NCBI RefSeq assembly: GCF_039523735.1
Contig: NZ_BAAAFW010000059.1
Span: 186,001 to 250,000, forward strand
Direction of reading: 5' to 3'
Length of the DNA: 64,000 nucleotides
DNA from: Tatumella punctata
Lineage (GTDB): Bacteria; Pseudomonadota; Gammaproteobacteria; Enterobacterales; Enterobacteriaceae
The notes below the pieces were generated by a model. The model was not told where the DNA came from. It ran no database searches and was given only the letters and a program-made list of their open reading frames with translations. Positions 53,842 through 63,663 of the stretch are shown piece after piece. A program made the position numbers and the translations under genes. Every line of letters begins with the position of its first letter. Position 1 is the stretch's first letter.

Positions 53842-54836
53842 TGCCGTTACTGGATATACGCAATCTCACCATTGAATTTTTCACCGCCGAGGGGCCGGTC
53901 AAAGCGGTAGATAAGGTAAACCTGACCCTGAATGAAGGCGAAATTCGCGGGCTGGTGGGTGAATCCGGCTCCGGTAAAAGCCTGATAGCCAAGGCTATCT
54001 GCGGTGTGACCTCGGATAACTGGCGTGTCACGGCGGACCGGATGCGTTTTAATGATATCGACTTACTGCTGCTGACGCCCCGTGAACGCCGGAAAATTAT
54101 CGGCCGCCATATTTCGATGATTTTTCAGGAGCCCCAGTCCTGTCTGGATCCTTCAGAAAGTATTGGCCGTCAGTTGATTCAGGCAATCCCCGGCTGGACA
54201 CTGAAAGGCCACTGGTATCGCCGGTTCTGGCGGTGGCGGAAACAGCGGGCCATCGAGTTATTACACCGCGTAGGGATTAAAGATCATAAGGATATTATGC
54301 GCAGTTTTCCTTATGAACTGACCGAAGGTGAGTGCCAGAAAGTTATGATTGCCATCGCGCTGGCCAATAAACCCCGGTTGCTGATAGCCGATGAACCGAC
54401 CAATGCCATGGAGCCGACCACCCAGGCGCAGATTTTCCGGTTACTGAGCCGGCTTAATCAGAATAATAACACCACTATCTTACTGATTAGTCATGACCTG
54501 CGGACTCTCGGTCAGTGGGCCAACCGGATTAACGTGATGTATTGCGGGCAGACGGTTGAAACGGCTCTCAGCGATGAACTGATAGCGACCCCCCATCATC
54601 CCTATACGCAGGCTTTAATCCGTTCTATGCCTGATTTCGGACGCGCCCTGCCCCATAAAAGCCGCCTGAATACCCTGTCGGGTGCCATCCCCTCTCTGGA
54701 GCATTTACCTGTGGGTTGCCGTCTGGGGCCTCGCTGCCCGTATGCACAACGTGACTGTATTCAGGCCCCCCGGCTGACCGGGAGCAAAACGCATCTTTAT
54801 GCCTGCCACTTTCCGTTAAATAAAGAGCCGCAATAA
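53841..54836 (+). CDS. sapD: SapD, ABC transporter ATPase
   Basis: A 331-residue ABC ATPase (E. coli 330). It has Walker A GESGSGKS, the Q-loop FQEPQS, a signature written LTEGECQK instead of LSGGQ (normal for SapD), and Walker B LLIADEPTNA. A C-terminal oligopeptide-type domain carries the cysteines RCPYAQRDC. SapD is also needed for Trk potassium uptake in E. coli. It starts one base inside sapC and ends two bases before sapF. Confidence 0.95.
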   Translation: MPLLDIRNLTIEFFTAEGPVKAVDKVNLTLNEGEIRGLVGESGSGKSLIAKAICGVTSDNWRVTADRMRFNDIDLLLLTPRERRKIIGRHISMIFQEPQSCLDPSESIGRQLIQAIPGWTLKGHWYRRFWRWRKQRAIELLHRVGIKDHKDIMRSFPYELTEGECQKVMIAIALANKPRLLIADEPTNAMEPTTQAQIFRLLSRLNQNNNTTILLISHDLRTLGQWANRINVMYCGQTVETALSDELIATPHHPYTQALIRSMPDFGRALPHKSRLNTLSGAIPSLEHLPVGCRLGPRCPYAQRDCIQAPRLTGSKTHLYACHFPLNKEPQ

Positions 54837-54838
54837 CT

Positions 54839-55645
54839 ATGGAAACCTTACTCGAAGTCCGTGATTTGTGTAAAACCTATCGTTATAAAACGGGGTTATT
54901 CCGGCCACAGCATATTGATGCGGTTAAAAATGTCAGCTTTACATTACGTGAGCGACAGACACTGGCGATTATTGGCGAAAATGGTTCCGGTAAATCGACA
55001 CTGGCAAAAATGTTAAGCGGGATGATAGCGCCGAGCAGCGGCGAAATTATTATTAATAATCATCCGCTGGAATTTGGCGATTATGGTTACCGCAGTCAGG
55101 TTATCCGCATGATTTTTCAGGATCCCGGCACCTCACTCAACCCGAGGCAACGTGTCAGCCAGATACTGGACCTGCCCCTCAGGCTGAATAGCGGTCTGTC
55201 GGCGGAACAACGGGAACTGCGGATCATCGAAACACTGCGTAAGGTCGGATTATTACGCGATCATGCCGGATATTATCCTCATATGCTGGCTCCTGGCCAG
55301 AAACAGCGCCTGGCTCTTGCCCGGGCTCTGATATTAGAGCCTAAAGTCATTGTAGCTGACGAAGCACTGGCATCGCTGGATATGACTATGCGCTCGCAAC
55401 TGGTGAATCTGATGCTGGAGTTACAGGAACGGGACGGGCTGTCCTATATTTACGTGACACAGCATATCGGCATGATGAAACATATCAGTGATCTGGTGAT
55501 GGTGATGCATCAGGGACAGGTAGTGGAACGCGGCGGTACTGCTGATGTCCTTGCTTCCCCGCTCCATGATCTGACACGACGGCTGATTAACAGCCACTTC
55601 GGCGAGGCGCTGACCGCCGATGCCTGGCGACGAAGTGAACGATAA
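54839..55645 (+). CDS. sapF: SapF, ABC transporter ATPase
   Basis: A 268-residue ABC ATPase (E. coli 268). It has Walker A GENGSGKST, a Q-loop MIFQDPGTSLNP, signature LAPGQKQRLALARAL and Walker B VIVADEALASLD, where Ala follows Glu in place of the usual Pro. It forms the second nucleotide-binding subunit of the Sap importer. The operon ends here; fabI follows after 141 bases, with ycjD absent. Confidence 0.95.
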   Translation: METLLEVRDLCKTYRYKTGLFRPQHIDAVKNVSFTLRERQTLAIIGENGSGKSTLAKMLSGMIAPSSGEIIINNHPLEFGDYGYRSQVIRMIFQDPGTSLNPRQRVSQILDLPLRLNSGLSAEQRELRIIETLRKVGLLRDHAGYYPHMLAPGQKQRLALARALILEPKVIVADEALASLDMTMRSQLVNLMLELQERDGLSYIYVTQHIGMMKHISDLVMVMHQGQVVERGGTADVLASPLHDLTRRLINSHFGEALTADAWRRSER

Positions 55646-55786
55646 TCCACAGAATTTTGCTCTGAACCTTCGCCACTTTACCTGATAACCCATTGTCGTG
55701 TTAGAATCCACCGATTGAACATTGCGGCACGGCTGAAAAAACACCAGCCACCGCCAACAACAATAACCATATTAAGGATTACAGCT

Positions 55787-56575
55787 ATGGGTTTTCTTTC
55801 CGGTAAGCGCATTCTGGTCACTGGCGTTGCCAGTAAACTGTCTATCGCATGGGGTATCGCTCAGGCAATGCACAAACAGGGTGCTGAACTGGCATTCACT
55901 TACCAAAACGAAAAATTAAAGTCTCGCGTTGAAGGCTTTGCCAAAGACCTGGGCTCAGACATTGTTCTGCCTTGTGATGTTGCAGAAGATGACAGCATTA
56001 AAAATCTGTTTACCGAACTGGAAAAAGTCTGGCCGAAATTTGATGGCTTTGTACACTCTATCGGTTTTGCGCCCGGCGACCAGCTGGACGGTGACTATGT
56101 GAATGCCGTTACCCGTGACGGATTCAAAATTGCCCATGACATCAGTGCCTATAGCTTCGTCGCGATGGCCAAAGAATGCCGTGCCATGCTGAACCCGAAC
56201 TCAGCCCTGCTGACGCTGTCTTACCTTGGTGCAGAACGTGCTATCCCTAACTACAACGTAATGGGTCTGGCTAAAGCATCTCTGGAAGCTAACGTGCGGT
56301 ATATGGCTAACGCTATGGGCCCTGAAGGTGTGCGTGTCAACGCCGTCTCTGCAGGTCCAATCCGTACTCTGGCAGCCTCAGGCATTAAAGACTTCCGTAA
56401 AATGCTGTCACACTGTGAAGCAGTAACGCCGATTCGTCGTACCGTCACCATCGAAGATGTCGGTAATTCCGCGGCTTTCCTGTGTTCTGACCTGGCCGGT
56501 GGTGTTACCGGTGAAATCTTACACGTTGATGGTGGCTTCAGCATCGCCGCAATGAACGAACTGGAACTGAAATAA
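55787..56575 (+). CDS. fabI: Enoyl-ACP reductase FabI
   Basis: A 262-residue enzyme, exactly the E. coli length. It has the N-terminal NADH motif TGVASKLSIAWGIAQAM and the catalytic Tyr-x6-Lys in AIPNYNVMGLAKASL (Tyr156/Lys163 region), and ends AAMNELELK. It catalyses the last step of each fatty-acid elongation cycle and is the triclosan target. ATG 55787 follows AAGGA; the longer open frame upstream is not conserved. A hairpin follows. Confidence 0.97.
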   Translation: MGFLSGKRILVTGVASKLSIAWGIAQAMHKQGAELAFTYQNEKLKSRVEGFAKDLGSDIVLPCDVAEDDSIKNLFTELEKVWPKFDGFVHSIGFAPGDQLDGDYVNAVTRDGFKIAHDISAYSFVAMAKECRAMLNPNSALLTLSYLGAERAIPNYNVMGLAKASLEANVRYMANAMGPEGVRVNAVSAGPIRTLAASGIKDFRKMLSHCEAVTPIRRTVTIEDVGNSAAFLCSDLAGGVTGEILHVDGGFSIAAMNELELK

Positions 56576-56583
56576 GTTTCCCG

Positions 56584-56608
56584 CAGCAGGCGGTTAACCC
56601 GCCTGCTG
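56584..56608 (+). terminator. Hairpin after fabI
   Basis: A 10-bp stem (CAGCAGGCGG with CCGCCTGCTG) and a 5-base loop follow fabI by nine bases, without a clear T run. Confidence 0.55.
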
Positions 56609-56788
56609 TGGTAGTCCGTTACCGGATGCCGCCCCTGGTTCCCCCTGCATTTTCATTTATATACCTGCCTGTTATTAGTTAGTCCCTAACAATCCTTCTG
56701 TCTGCATCTCTGCTAAGCCACTATATCCGTGAGACGGTTTACAGGCCCCCTGTTACATGGGTTCTGTCTGAAAACAGAAGGAATTACT

Positions 56789-57847
56789 ATGGAATTGCGG
56801 CATAGTCATAGTCACTACACCCTATTAAGTGAATCACAGGCAACGTCAGCACCGCAGACGGTACCTGCCGGTAGCTGCGGTGATTCTCTGTGGCAGCAGG
56901 CGGATTTATTTGCCGGACTGATGCAGCATCCGGCCCTGCCCGCCGGCTTGCGCCGGTTACTGGACCCTGTCAGTCGCCAGAGTGCTGCAGTCTACAGCCG
57001 CCTGTTTCCGGAAGGTCCCTGTCCGGAACAACACTGTTCTCTCAGCCTGTATGATCGTTTTAATATTGCGCTGACAATAGCACAGCTGAGTGATATCAAC
57101 CCGTTATGTGATTTTTATGCCCGTCATCTTGCTCCCTTGCCCGGACCTCCCGGTACCCGACAGAATAATCACCGGCTGACTGACATTACCCAATATGCCC
57201 GGCAACTGGCATGTGCACCGGCGACAGCTGTTCCCCCGTCACTGACCCGGTTGCTGGGCACAGGACTGACCGCTGCAGATATCCTGACCCTGCATCAGAT
57301 TTGCGGCTTTATTCGCTGGCAATCACGAATGATGGCCGGGATTATCGCACTGACAGGTATCAGGCTGTCTGCTGCTTTTATGGCGGCCGCGGCCCCGGTC
57401 TTTCCCGGCTGGCGGACGGACTCTGTCAGTGAGAAATTACCCTTTATCGGTTTACATTCCATCGGCCCGGTTCATCTGAACGTATTGCGGCAGGTTGCCG
57501 CACTCGGCCAGCCGCAGCTCCCGGCCGGTATCATCGCCCATGCCCCGCTGGCAGCAGAAGCATGGTTAACTTTACGCGACACTCAGGTTAGCCCGCTGTC
57601 ATCCCCCGGGTGTCACCGGATCGATCGTCAGATACAGGCAGAAATAACCGCGGCTATGGGCGAACAGCCGCCGGGCAATCCGGCAATACGCCGATTCATC
57701 CACCAGCTGATACAGATACCGGTACACTACGACACCAGTAACGCGGAGAACTTACTCAGGCAGGGCTGGACGATGGCAGCACTGTTACAACTGCTGTTCC
57801 GCGTCTCCGCCCGCGGATGGGATCAGTCCCTGATGCTGCTGGCGTAA
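56789..57847 (+). CDS. yciW: YciW, carboxymuconolactone-decarboxylase-like protein
   Basis: A 352-residue protein. Its position between fabI and rnb and its layout match E. coli YciW. Two AhpD-like helical segments are seen: SLYDRFNIALTIAQLSDI near residue 85 and LTLHQICGFIRWQSRMMAG near 170, without a CxxC pair. YciW is reported to be linked to cysteine metabolism; its enzymology is unknown. ATG 56789 has AAGGA six bases upstream. Its last 25 bases overlap the convergent LysR gene. It is more diverged from E. coli than its neighbours. Confidence 0.75.
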   Translation: MELRHSHSHYTLLSESQATSAPQTVPAGSCGDSLWQQADLFAGLMQHPALPAGLRRLLDPVSRQSAAVYSRLFPEGPCPEQHCSLSLYDRFNIALTIAQLSDINPLCDFYARHLAPLPGPPGTRQNNHRLTDITQYARQLACAPATAVPPSLTRLLGTGLTAADILTLHQICGFIRWQSRMMAGIIALTGIRLSAAFMAAAAPVFPGWRTDSVSEKLPFIGLHSIGPVHLNVLRQVAALGQPQLPAGIIAHAPLAAEAWLTLRDTQVSPLSSPGCHRIDRQIQAEITAAMGEQPPGNPAIRRFIHQLIQIPVHYDTSNAENLLRQGWTMAALLQLLFRVSARGWDQSLMLLA

Positions 57848-58752
57848 TGGTTGTGAAACAGCGTGACTGACTGACGGGCTTCATCAAAAAAATGCTGAGT
57901 TAAGGGGGTTGCCCTGCCAGCACCGGCAATGATCATCGCCCCCTGACGGGTCATTGCCGGTATTTCCAGCCCGATCTGTCCGAGCTCCCCCTGCATCGCC
58001 GGCAGTATATTTCCCCGCGGGGCCAGCAGCATCCCCATCCCCTGGTGAGCACTTTCCAGCAACTGTAATACTGACGGGCTTTCAATAATCACCCTGACCG
58101 TCACGGCTGCCTGACGAAAACAGTTATCCAGATAGCGGCGAAAATAACGGGTACCGGCTGCCAGACACAGCGGATATTCGGACACTTCGGCCAGCGTCAG
58201 TGATTTTTTCTGGTCCGGTAAGGGAAACGTTTTCCGGCAATAGAGAGCAACGACGCCCTGATCAGAGAAGAATGCATTCTGAAAATGCAATTCACGCAAA
58301 GTGCTCATTTCAAAAAAACCAAATGCGACATCGACCGTATGACTGTTAATCGCTTCGAGCAGCTGGTCTGCACTTAGTACTTCTATCCGGTAATTAATTT
58401 CCGGATAACGTTGTGAAACCGTCTGCAGAATCCCTGTCAGCGACAGACTGCATTGGGGAACCACACCAATCCGCAGCGTTCCCTGTATGCCGTGTTTCAT
58501 TGCATCCACTTCAAGTTTCAGTCCCTGATAAACCGAAACGATCTCGCGTGCCCAGCTGAGTACCCGTTCGCCTTCAGGGGTAAACCCGGAAAAACTATTG
58601 GTACGGTTAATCAGTGAGACACCTAATTCCGTTTCAAGGCTTTTCAGACGCAGAGACAGCGTCGGCTGACTGACAAAACTGGCTTCTGCAGCACGGCCAA
58701 AATGCTTTTCGCGTTCGAGATTACATAAATAAACCAGTTGCTTTAAGTCCAT
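57823..58752 (-). CDS. LysR-family regulator, likely controls ydeP
   Basis: A 309-residue LysR-type regulator with an N-terminal helix-turn-helix (LKQLVYLCNLEREKHFGRAAEASFVSQPTLSLRLKSLE) and an effector domain from residue about 90. It is close to regulators found beside formate-dehydrogenase-like genes. It is divergent from ydeP, with a perfect TGTTGTA/TACAACA dyad in the spacer, so ydeP is its probable target. The ATG at 58752 is where the LysR homology begins; a start at 58779 is also open. The effector is unknown. It overlaps yciW tail to tail. Confidence 0.82.
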   Translation of the reverse strand: MDLKQLVYLCNLEREKHFGRAAEASFVSQPTLSLRLKSLETELGVSLINRTNSFSGFTPEGERVLSWAREIVSVYQGLKLEVDAMKHGIQGTLRIGVVPQCSLSLTGILQTVSQRYPEINYRIEVLSADQLLEAINSHTVDVAFGFFEMSTLRELHFQNAFFSDQGVVALYCRKTFPLPDQKKSLTLAEVSEYPLCLAAGTRYFRRYLDNCFRQAAVTVRVIIESPSVLQLLESAHQGMGMLLAPRGNILPAMQGELGQIGLEIPAMTRQGAMIIAGAGRATPLTQHFFDEARQSVTLFHNHYASSIRD

Positions 58753-58912
58753 AGTCCCCGCGTTCTCCCGGCGTGACATGGTGGCAGCAGAGCCACTGTT
58801 TCACCGCAGATAGTGATAAATCATTAATTTGATGAATATGTTTATCAGGATCCCGCGCTTCCGCCACGGATGCAAGACATTATCCTGCGATAAATTTTAT
58901 CTATTGCTCGTT

Positions 58913-58938
58913 TGTTGTAATCAATTAGACATACAACA
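58913..58938. promoter_or_regulatory. LysR-type operator candidate between lysR gene and ydeP
   Basis: Perfect 7-base arms TGTTGTA and TACAACA flank 12 bases (a T-N-A-type dyad), 73 bases before ydeP and 161 before the LysR gene. The left half also resembles a replication Ter core, which I consider less likely. Confidence 0.55.
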
Positions 58939-59010
58939 CACCAAACAGGACAATTTCGTTCATATAATAAATACTTGTAAATAACATTCAGATCACATAA
59001 GTCGCTCACT

Positions 59011-61320
59011 ATGAAATTTAAACGTCAGATCAAACCGTATCGCGCGGCCGCCGGTGGCTGGGGCTCTCTGGAAGCGACCACCCGTTATGTATTTGAAAGT
59101 AAAGCTGTATTGAAAAATATGCGTAACCTGCTGCGCATGAATAAGGCCCGTGGCTTCGATTGTCCGGGCTGTGCCTGGGGGGACGATAACAAAAGCACTT
59201 TCAGCTTTTGCGAAAATGGTGCCAAGGCCGTCACCTGGGAAGCAACACGCCGCAAAGTGGATAATGATTTTTTTGCGGCCCATTCTGTCAGCCGTTTGTA
59301 TGCAGAAAGTGATTACTTTCTGGAATACCAGGGCCGCCTGACACACCCCCTGTCTTATAACCCCGAGACCGATCACTATGAACCCGTAAGCTGGGAAGAT
59401 GCTTTTGCATTGATCGCAAAACATATCCGGCAGATGGATAACCCTGACCAGATTGAACTCTATACCTCTGGACGCGCCAGTAACGAGGCCTCCTGGCTGT
59501 ACCAGTTATTTGGCCGGATGCTGGGTACCAATAATTTCCCTGACTGTTCGAATATGTGTCATGAAGCCAGCGGTACCGGACTTAAACGCAGTATTGGCGT
59601 AGGAAAAGGAACTATCCGTCTTGATGATTTTGACAGCGCTGATGCGATCTTTGTTTTTGGTCAGAATCCGGGAACCAATCACCCGCGAATGTTGCACAGT
59701 CTGCGCCATGCAGCAGACCACGGTGCAAAAATCGTTACTTTTAATACATTACGTGAGCGCGGGCTGGAACGCTTCGCTGACCCGCAGAACCCGCTGGAAG
59801 TCGTGACACCGATGGCAGGTAACATCAGTTCTTCCTACTATCAGCCAAAGCTGGGCGGAGATATGGCTGCCGTGCGCGGGATGGTAAAAGCTTTACTCGA
59901 ACAGCATCGTCAGCAGCTGGCTTCAACCGGACAGGGTATTTTCGATACACAATTTATTGCCGAATATACTGTCGGAGCCGAAGCCTATCTGGCCGCGGTC
60001 GATGCAACAGACTGGCAGAAAATCATCAGCCAGTCCGGTCTGTCAGAGCCTGAGATCCGTCAGGCTGCGGCTATTTACCAAAACTCATCACGGGTTATTT
60101 GTAGCTGGGCGATGGGAATTACGCAGCACAAACACTCGGTGGATACTGTCCGTGAGATAGTCAACCTGCAACTGTTATTCGGTCAGTTAGGTAAAAAAGG
60201 GGCAGGATTGTGCCCTGTACGTGGTCACAGTAACGTACAGGGCAACCGGACGATGGGGATTGATGAAAAACCTGGCCGTGCTTTTCTGGATGCATTAGGC
60301 AGCCATTTTAAATTCGAGCCACCACGGCAGGCCGGACATAATACGGTAGAAGCCATAGAAGCTATGTTGCGTGACGAAGTGCGGGTGCTGGTGACCCTGG
60401 GCGGTAACCTTGCCGCCGCCGCTCCGGATTCGCCACGTACTGAAGAAGCTATTCAGCGTTGTGGTCTGACGGTACATATCAGTACTAAACTGAACCGGAC
60501 ACATCTGGTTCCCGGTTTCCGGAACAGCCTGATATTACCCACCCTTGGACGTACCGAAAGGGATATCCGCGGCAGTGGTCCGCAATTTATTACCGTCGAA
60601 GACTCTTTCAGTATGGTACATGCATCAGAAGGTGTCGGTATTCCGCTGGCGGATACCCAGCGTTCTGAAACCGCGATTGTGGCAGGTATCGCCGATGCTG
60701 TACTGGGCAGTGATAGTGTCAACTGGCTGGCGATGGCGGATGATTACCGCCAGATCCGTGAGCATATTGCGGCGACCATCCCCGGATTCGGTGATTTTAA
60801 CCGAAAATGTGATACGCCCGGCGGATTCTATCTGGGGAATGCTGCGGCACGCCTTGAATTTGCCACTCCGTCGGGTAAAGCTGAGTTCAATGCCTCACGT
60901 CTGCCTGACGGATTATTTCCGCAATTATCGATGGGAGAAGCCCCGTTTGTCTTACAGACTCTGCGTTCCCATGACCAGTACAATACTACTATCTATGGTC
61001 TGGATGACCGTTACCGCGGTGTGTATGGTCAGCGGAAAGTTGTCTTTATCAACCCGCAGGATATGGATGAACAGGGTCTGGCCGAAGGTCAGCAAGTCGA
61101 TATTGAAACCCTGTGGAATGATGGTATCACCCGTCAGGTACAAGGGTTTGTGCTGGTTCCTTATAATATCCCCCGCGGCAATCTGGCGGCTTATTATCCG
61201 GAAACTAACCCGCTGGTGCCCTTATCAAGTTTTGGTGATGACAGCGGAACTCCCACCTCTAAGTCAGTACCGGTAAAAATTTCACTGACCACAGAACCAC
61301 CGTCACTGAGAATTGCCTGA
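59011..61320 (+). CDS. ydeP: YdeP-type molybdopterin oxidoreductase
   Basis: A 769-residue protein (E. coli YdeP 759) of the FdhF/formate dehydrogenase alpha family. An N-terminal CPGCAW segment near residue 51, SNEASWLYQLFGR and DCSNMCHEASG near 180 match YdeP, and the C-terminal molybdopterin-dinucleotide-binding domain is intact (HDQYNTTIYGLDDRYRG). YdeP contributes to acid resistance in E. coli; its substrate is unknown. No Cys/Sec-rich iron-sulfur N-terminus is evident. A LysR gene is divergent. The pair sits between yciW and rnb, where E. coli has neither, so it has moved. A strong terminator follows. Confidence 0.88.
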   Translation: MKFKRQIKPYRAAAGGWGSLEATTRYVFESKAVLKNMRNLLRMNKARGFDCPGCAWGDDNKSTFSFCENGAKAVTWEATRRKVDNDFFAAHSVSRLYAESDYFLEYQGRLTHPLSYNPETDHYEPVSWEDAFALIAKHIRQMDNPDQIELYTSGRASNEASWLYQLFGRMLGTNNFPDCSNMCHEASGTGLKRSIGVGKGTIRLDDFDSADAIFVFGQNPGTNHPRMLHSLRHAADHGAKIVTFNTLRERGLERFADPQNPLEVVTPMAGNISSSYYQPKLGGDMAAVRGMVKALLEQHRQQLASTGQGIFDTQFIAEYTVGAEAYLAAVDATDWQKIISQSGLSEPEIRQAAAIYQNSSRVICSWAMGITQHKHSVDTVREIVNLQLLFGQLGKKGAGLCPVRGHSNVQGNRTMGIDEKPGRAFLDALGSHFKFEPPRQAGHNTVEAIEAMLRDEVRVLVTLGGNLAAAAPDSPRTEEAIQRCGLTVHISTKLNRTHLVPGFRNSLILPTLGRTERDIRGSGPQFITVEDSFSMVHASEGVGIPLADTQRSETAIVAGIADAVLGSDSVNWLAMADDYRQIREHIAATIPGFGDFNRKCDTPGGFYLGNAAARLEFATPSGKAEFNASRLPDGLFPQLSMGEAPFVLQTLRSHDQYNTTIYGLDDRYRGVYGQRKVVFINPQDMDEQGLAEGQQVDIETLWNDGITRQVQGFVLVPYNIPRGNLAAYYPETNPLVPLSSFGDDSGTPTSKSVPVKISLTTEPPSLRIA

Positions 61321-61332
61321 GCCATTTTGTGT

Positions 61333-61362
61333 AAAAAGCCGGAAACATCTCCGGCTTTTTTT
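61333..61362 (+). terminator. Terminator after ydeP
   Basis: AAAGCCGGA pairs with TCCGGCTTT around a 6-base loop, followed by seven T; a classical intrinsic terminator. Confidence 0.9.
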
Positions 61363-61445
61363 ATCTTTCACCGTTTGGCTCTTGCCCGGGTGGCATGATT
61401 CGCGTAAAACTGTCAGCCGCTGTTAGGCCACGAAACTAAAAAACT

Positions 61446-63386
61446 ATGTTCCAGGATAATCCGCTGCTGTCGCAGCTCAAAGAAACACTTCATGCCCAGA
61501 CCCCCCGGGCTGAAGGGGTGGTAAAAGGTACCGATAAAGGTTTTGGCTTTCTGGAAGTCGATGCCCAGAAGAGCTACTTTATTCCGCCACCGCAGATGAA
61601 GAAAGTCATGCACGGTGACCGTGTGGTTGCGGTGATCCATACCAGTAATGGTAAAGAGAGTGCTGAACCTGAAACGCTGGTTGAGCCCTTCCTGTCACGA
61701 TTTGTCGGTCGTATTCAGAAAAAAGATGACCGGCTGTCAATTATCCCGGACCATCCGTTACTGAAAGATGCGATCCAGTGCCGTCCGGCCCGTAACCTGG
61801 AACACAATTTTCAGGCCGGTGACTGGGCTGTCGCCGAAATGCGCCGGCACCCGCTGAAAGGTGACCGCAGTTTCTATGCGGAACTGACCGAATTTATTAC
61901 CTTTGGTGATGACCACCTGGCACCGTGGTGGGTGACACTGTCACGTCACAACCTCGAGCGGTCTGCCCCGGAAACTGCTTTTGGTGAGATGCTGGATGAA
62001 AAATTAGTGCGTGAAGATCTGACTGCGCTCGAATTTATCACCATTGACAGTGCCAGTACCGAAGATATGGATGATGCACTGTTCTGCGAACAGCTGGCCG
62101 ACGGACGGCTGCGCCTTACCGTCGCGATTGCAGATCCTACCGCTTACGTGCCGGAAGGCAGTGAACTGGATAAACTGGCGTCTCTGCGGGCCTTCACCAA
62201 TTATTTGCCCGGTTTCAATATTCCGATGCTGCCCCGCCAGTTATCAGACGATGTCTGCTCTCTGCGTCCGGGAGCCCGCCGGCCAGTACTTGCCTGTCAT
62301 ATCACCATTGATGCAGAGGGTACGCCGGACGACAATATTCACTTCTTCGCGGCATGGATTGAGTCCAAAGCTAAACTGGCTTATGACAATGTTTCCGACT
62401 GGCTGGAAAATACCGGTGAATGGCAGCCTGCCAGTGAAGCGGTGGCACAGCAGATTACGCTATTGCATCGTTTCTGTCTGGCCCGCATTGAATGGCGTAA
62501 AACCCATGCGCTGGTGTTTAAAGACCGTCCTGATTATCGTTTTATGCTGGGTGAAAAAGGCGAAGTGCTGGATATTATTGCCGAACCACGCCGGATAGCT
62601 AACCGGATGATCGAAGAAGCAATGATTACCGCCAACATCTGTGCGGCGAAAGTTCTGGCTGACTCACTGGGCTACGGTATCTACAACGTCCATGCCGGTT
62701 TGGATGAGGCCAATGCTGAGCAGGTTGCCGGTGTGCTGGCGGGTCATGGTATTAGCGCAGACCCTAAAGAGATCGCGACGCTGGAAGGGTTTAAAAAGAT
62801 GCGCCGCGAGCTGGATAACCAGCCAACGCAATATCTGGATACCCGTATTCGTCGCTTCCAGTCTTTTGCAGAAATCAGTACCCAGCCCGCGCCACATTTC
62901 GGATTAGGACTGGAGTCTTATGCCACCTGGACTTCACCGATCCGTAAATATGGTGATATGGTCAACCACCGTCTGCTGAAAGCCATTATCCTTGGCGAAC
63001 AGCAACAGGTAAAACCACCTGCTGCAGAGTTAACCACCATTATGGGTGAGCGTCGCCGCCTTAACCGTATGGCTGAGCGTGATGTCGGTGACTGGCTGTA
63101 TGCCCGTTATCTGGCACCTTATGCAGGGACTGAGCAGAAATTTGCTGCAGAGATTATTGATATCTCCCGCGGCGGTATGCGTGTCCGGCTGACAGATATT
63201 GGTGCGGTTGCCTTTATCCCTGCCCCGTTCATTCATAGTGTGCGTGATGAATTAGTCTGCAGTCAGGAAAACGGGACCGCTCAGATTAAAGGCGAAGTCC
63301 GTTATCGTGTAACCGACCTTATCGACGTAACCATTGCCGAAGTTCGCATGGAAAATCGTAACGTCGTTGCCCGTCCGGCAGTCTGA
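61446..63386 (+). CDS. rnb: Ribonuclease II
   Basis: A 646-residue exoribonuclease (E. coli Rnb 644). Two cold-shock domains are near the N-terminus. The RNB catalytic domain has Asp cluster TIDSASTEDMDDAL (near 201-210), and FQSFAEIST plus SPIRKYGDMVNHRLLKA follow. A C-terminal S1 domain ends the protein. It degrades single-stranded RNA 3' to 5'. A matS site lies inside at 61932. It ends in a hairpin and osmB follows. Confidence 0.97.
   Translation: MFQDNPLLSQLKETLHAQTPRAEGVVKGTDKGFGFLEVDAQKSYFIPPPQMKKVMHGDRVVAVIHTSNGKESAEPETLVEPFLSRFVGRIQKKDDRLSIIPDHPLLKDAIQCRPARNLEHNFQAGDWAVAEMRRHPLKGDRSFYAELTEFITFGDDHLAPWWVTLSRHNLERSAPETAFGEMLDEKLVREDLTALEFITIDSASTEDMDDALFCEQLADGRLRLTVAIADPTAYVPEGSELDKLASLRAFTNYLPGFNIPMLPRQLSDDVCSLRPGARRPVLACHITIDAEGTPDDNIHFFAAWIESKAKLAYDNVSDWLENTGEWQPASEAVAQQITLLHRFCLARIEWRKTHALVFKDRPDYRFMLGEKGEVLDIIAEPRRIANRMIEEAMITANICAAKVLADSLGYGIYNVHAGLDEANAEQVAGVLAGHGISADPKEIATLEGFKKMRRELDNQPTQYLDTRIRRFQSFAEISTQPAPHFGLGLESYATWTSPIRKYGDMVNHRLLKAIILGEQQQVKPPAAELTTIMGERRRLNRMAERDVGDWLYARYLAPYAGTEQKFAAEIIDISRGGMRVRLTDIGAVAFIPAPFIHSVRDELVCSQENGTAQIKGEVRYRVTDLIDVTIAEVRMENRNVVARPAV
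61932..61944. other. matS site, MatP binding (inside rnb)
   Basis: GTGACACTGTCAC is a perfect consensus match within the rnb coding sequence. Confidence 0.85.
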
Positions 63387-63392
63387 TGGCTG

Positions 63393-63419
63393 GTGCGTAC
63401 CGGATCACCCGGTACGCAC
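63393..63419 (+). terminator. Hairpin after rnb
   Basis: An 11-bp stem (GTGCGTACCGG with CCGGTACGCAC) and a 5-base loop lie six bases after the rnb stop. Confidence 0.65.
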
Positions 63420-63663
63420 TGCTCTTCCCCCGCCTCTTGCCTGCCGTCCGCTGCGCCGCTGAATTAAGAAAAATACGAATGCTGATTCGGAATATTCACC
63501 CTTCCGCAGATGCCTGTTAAGCATAAAATAGCATCCGTTATAAATGCAGCTGACAACTGCGACATAACCGGCGTTATCTATATGTCACCCGGAGACAGGT
63601 GAATACTCATAAATTTCAGTCGTCTTATCTGCCGTTCTGCGGGGATTAATACAGGAGTTGACT

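Noticed and set aside
58910..58925. Replication Ter (Tus) site
   Set aside because: GTTTGTTGTAATCAA resembles the Ter core, but it misses the consensus at the base after AAY, forms half of a perfect LysR-type dyad, and no tus gene is in the window.
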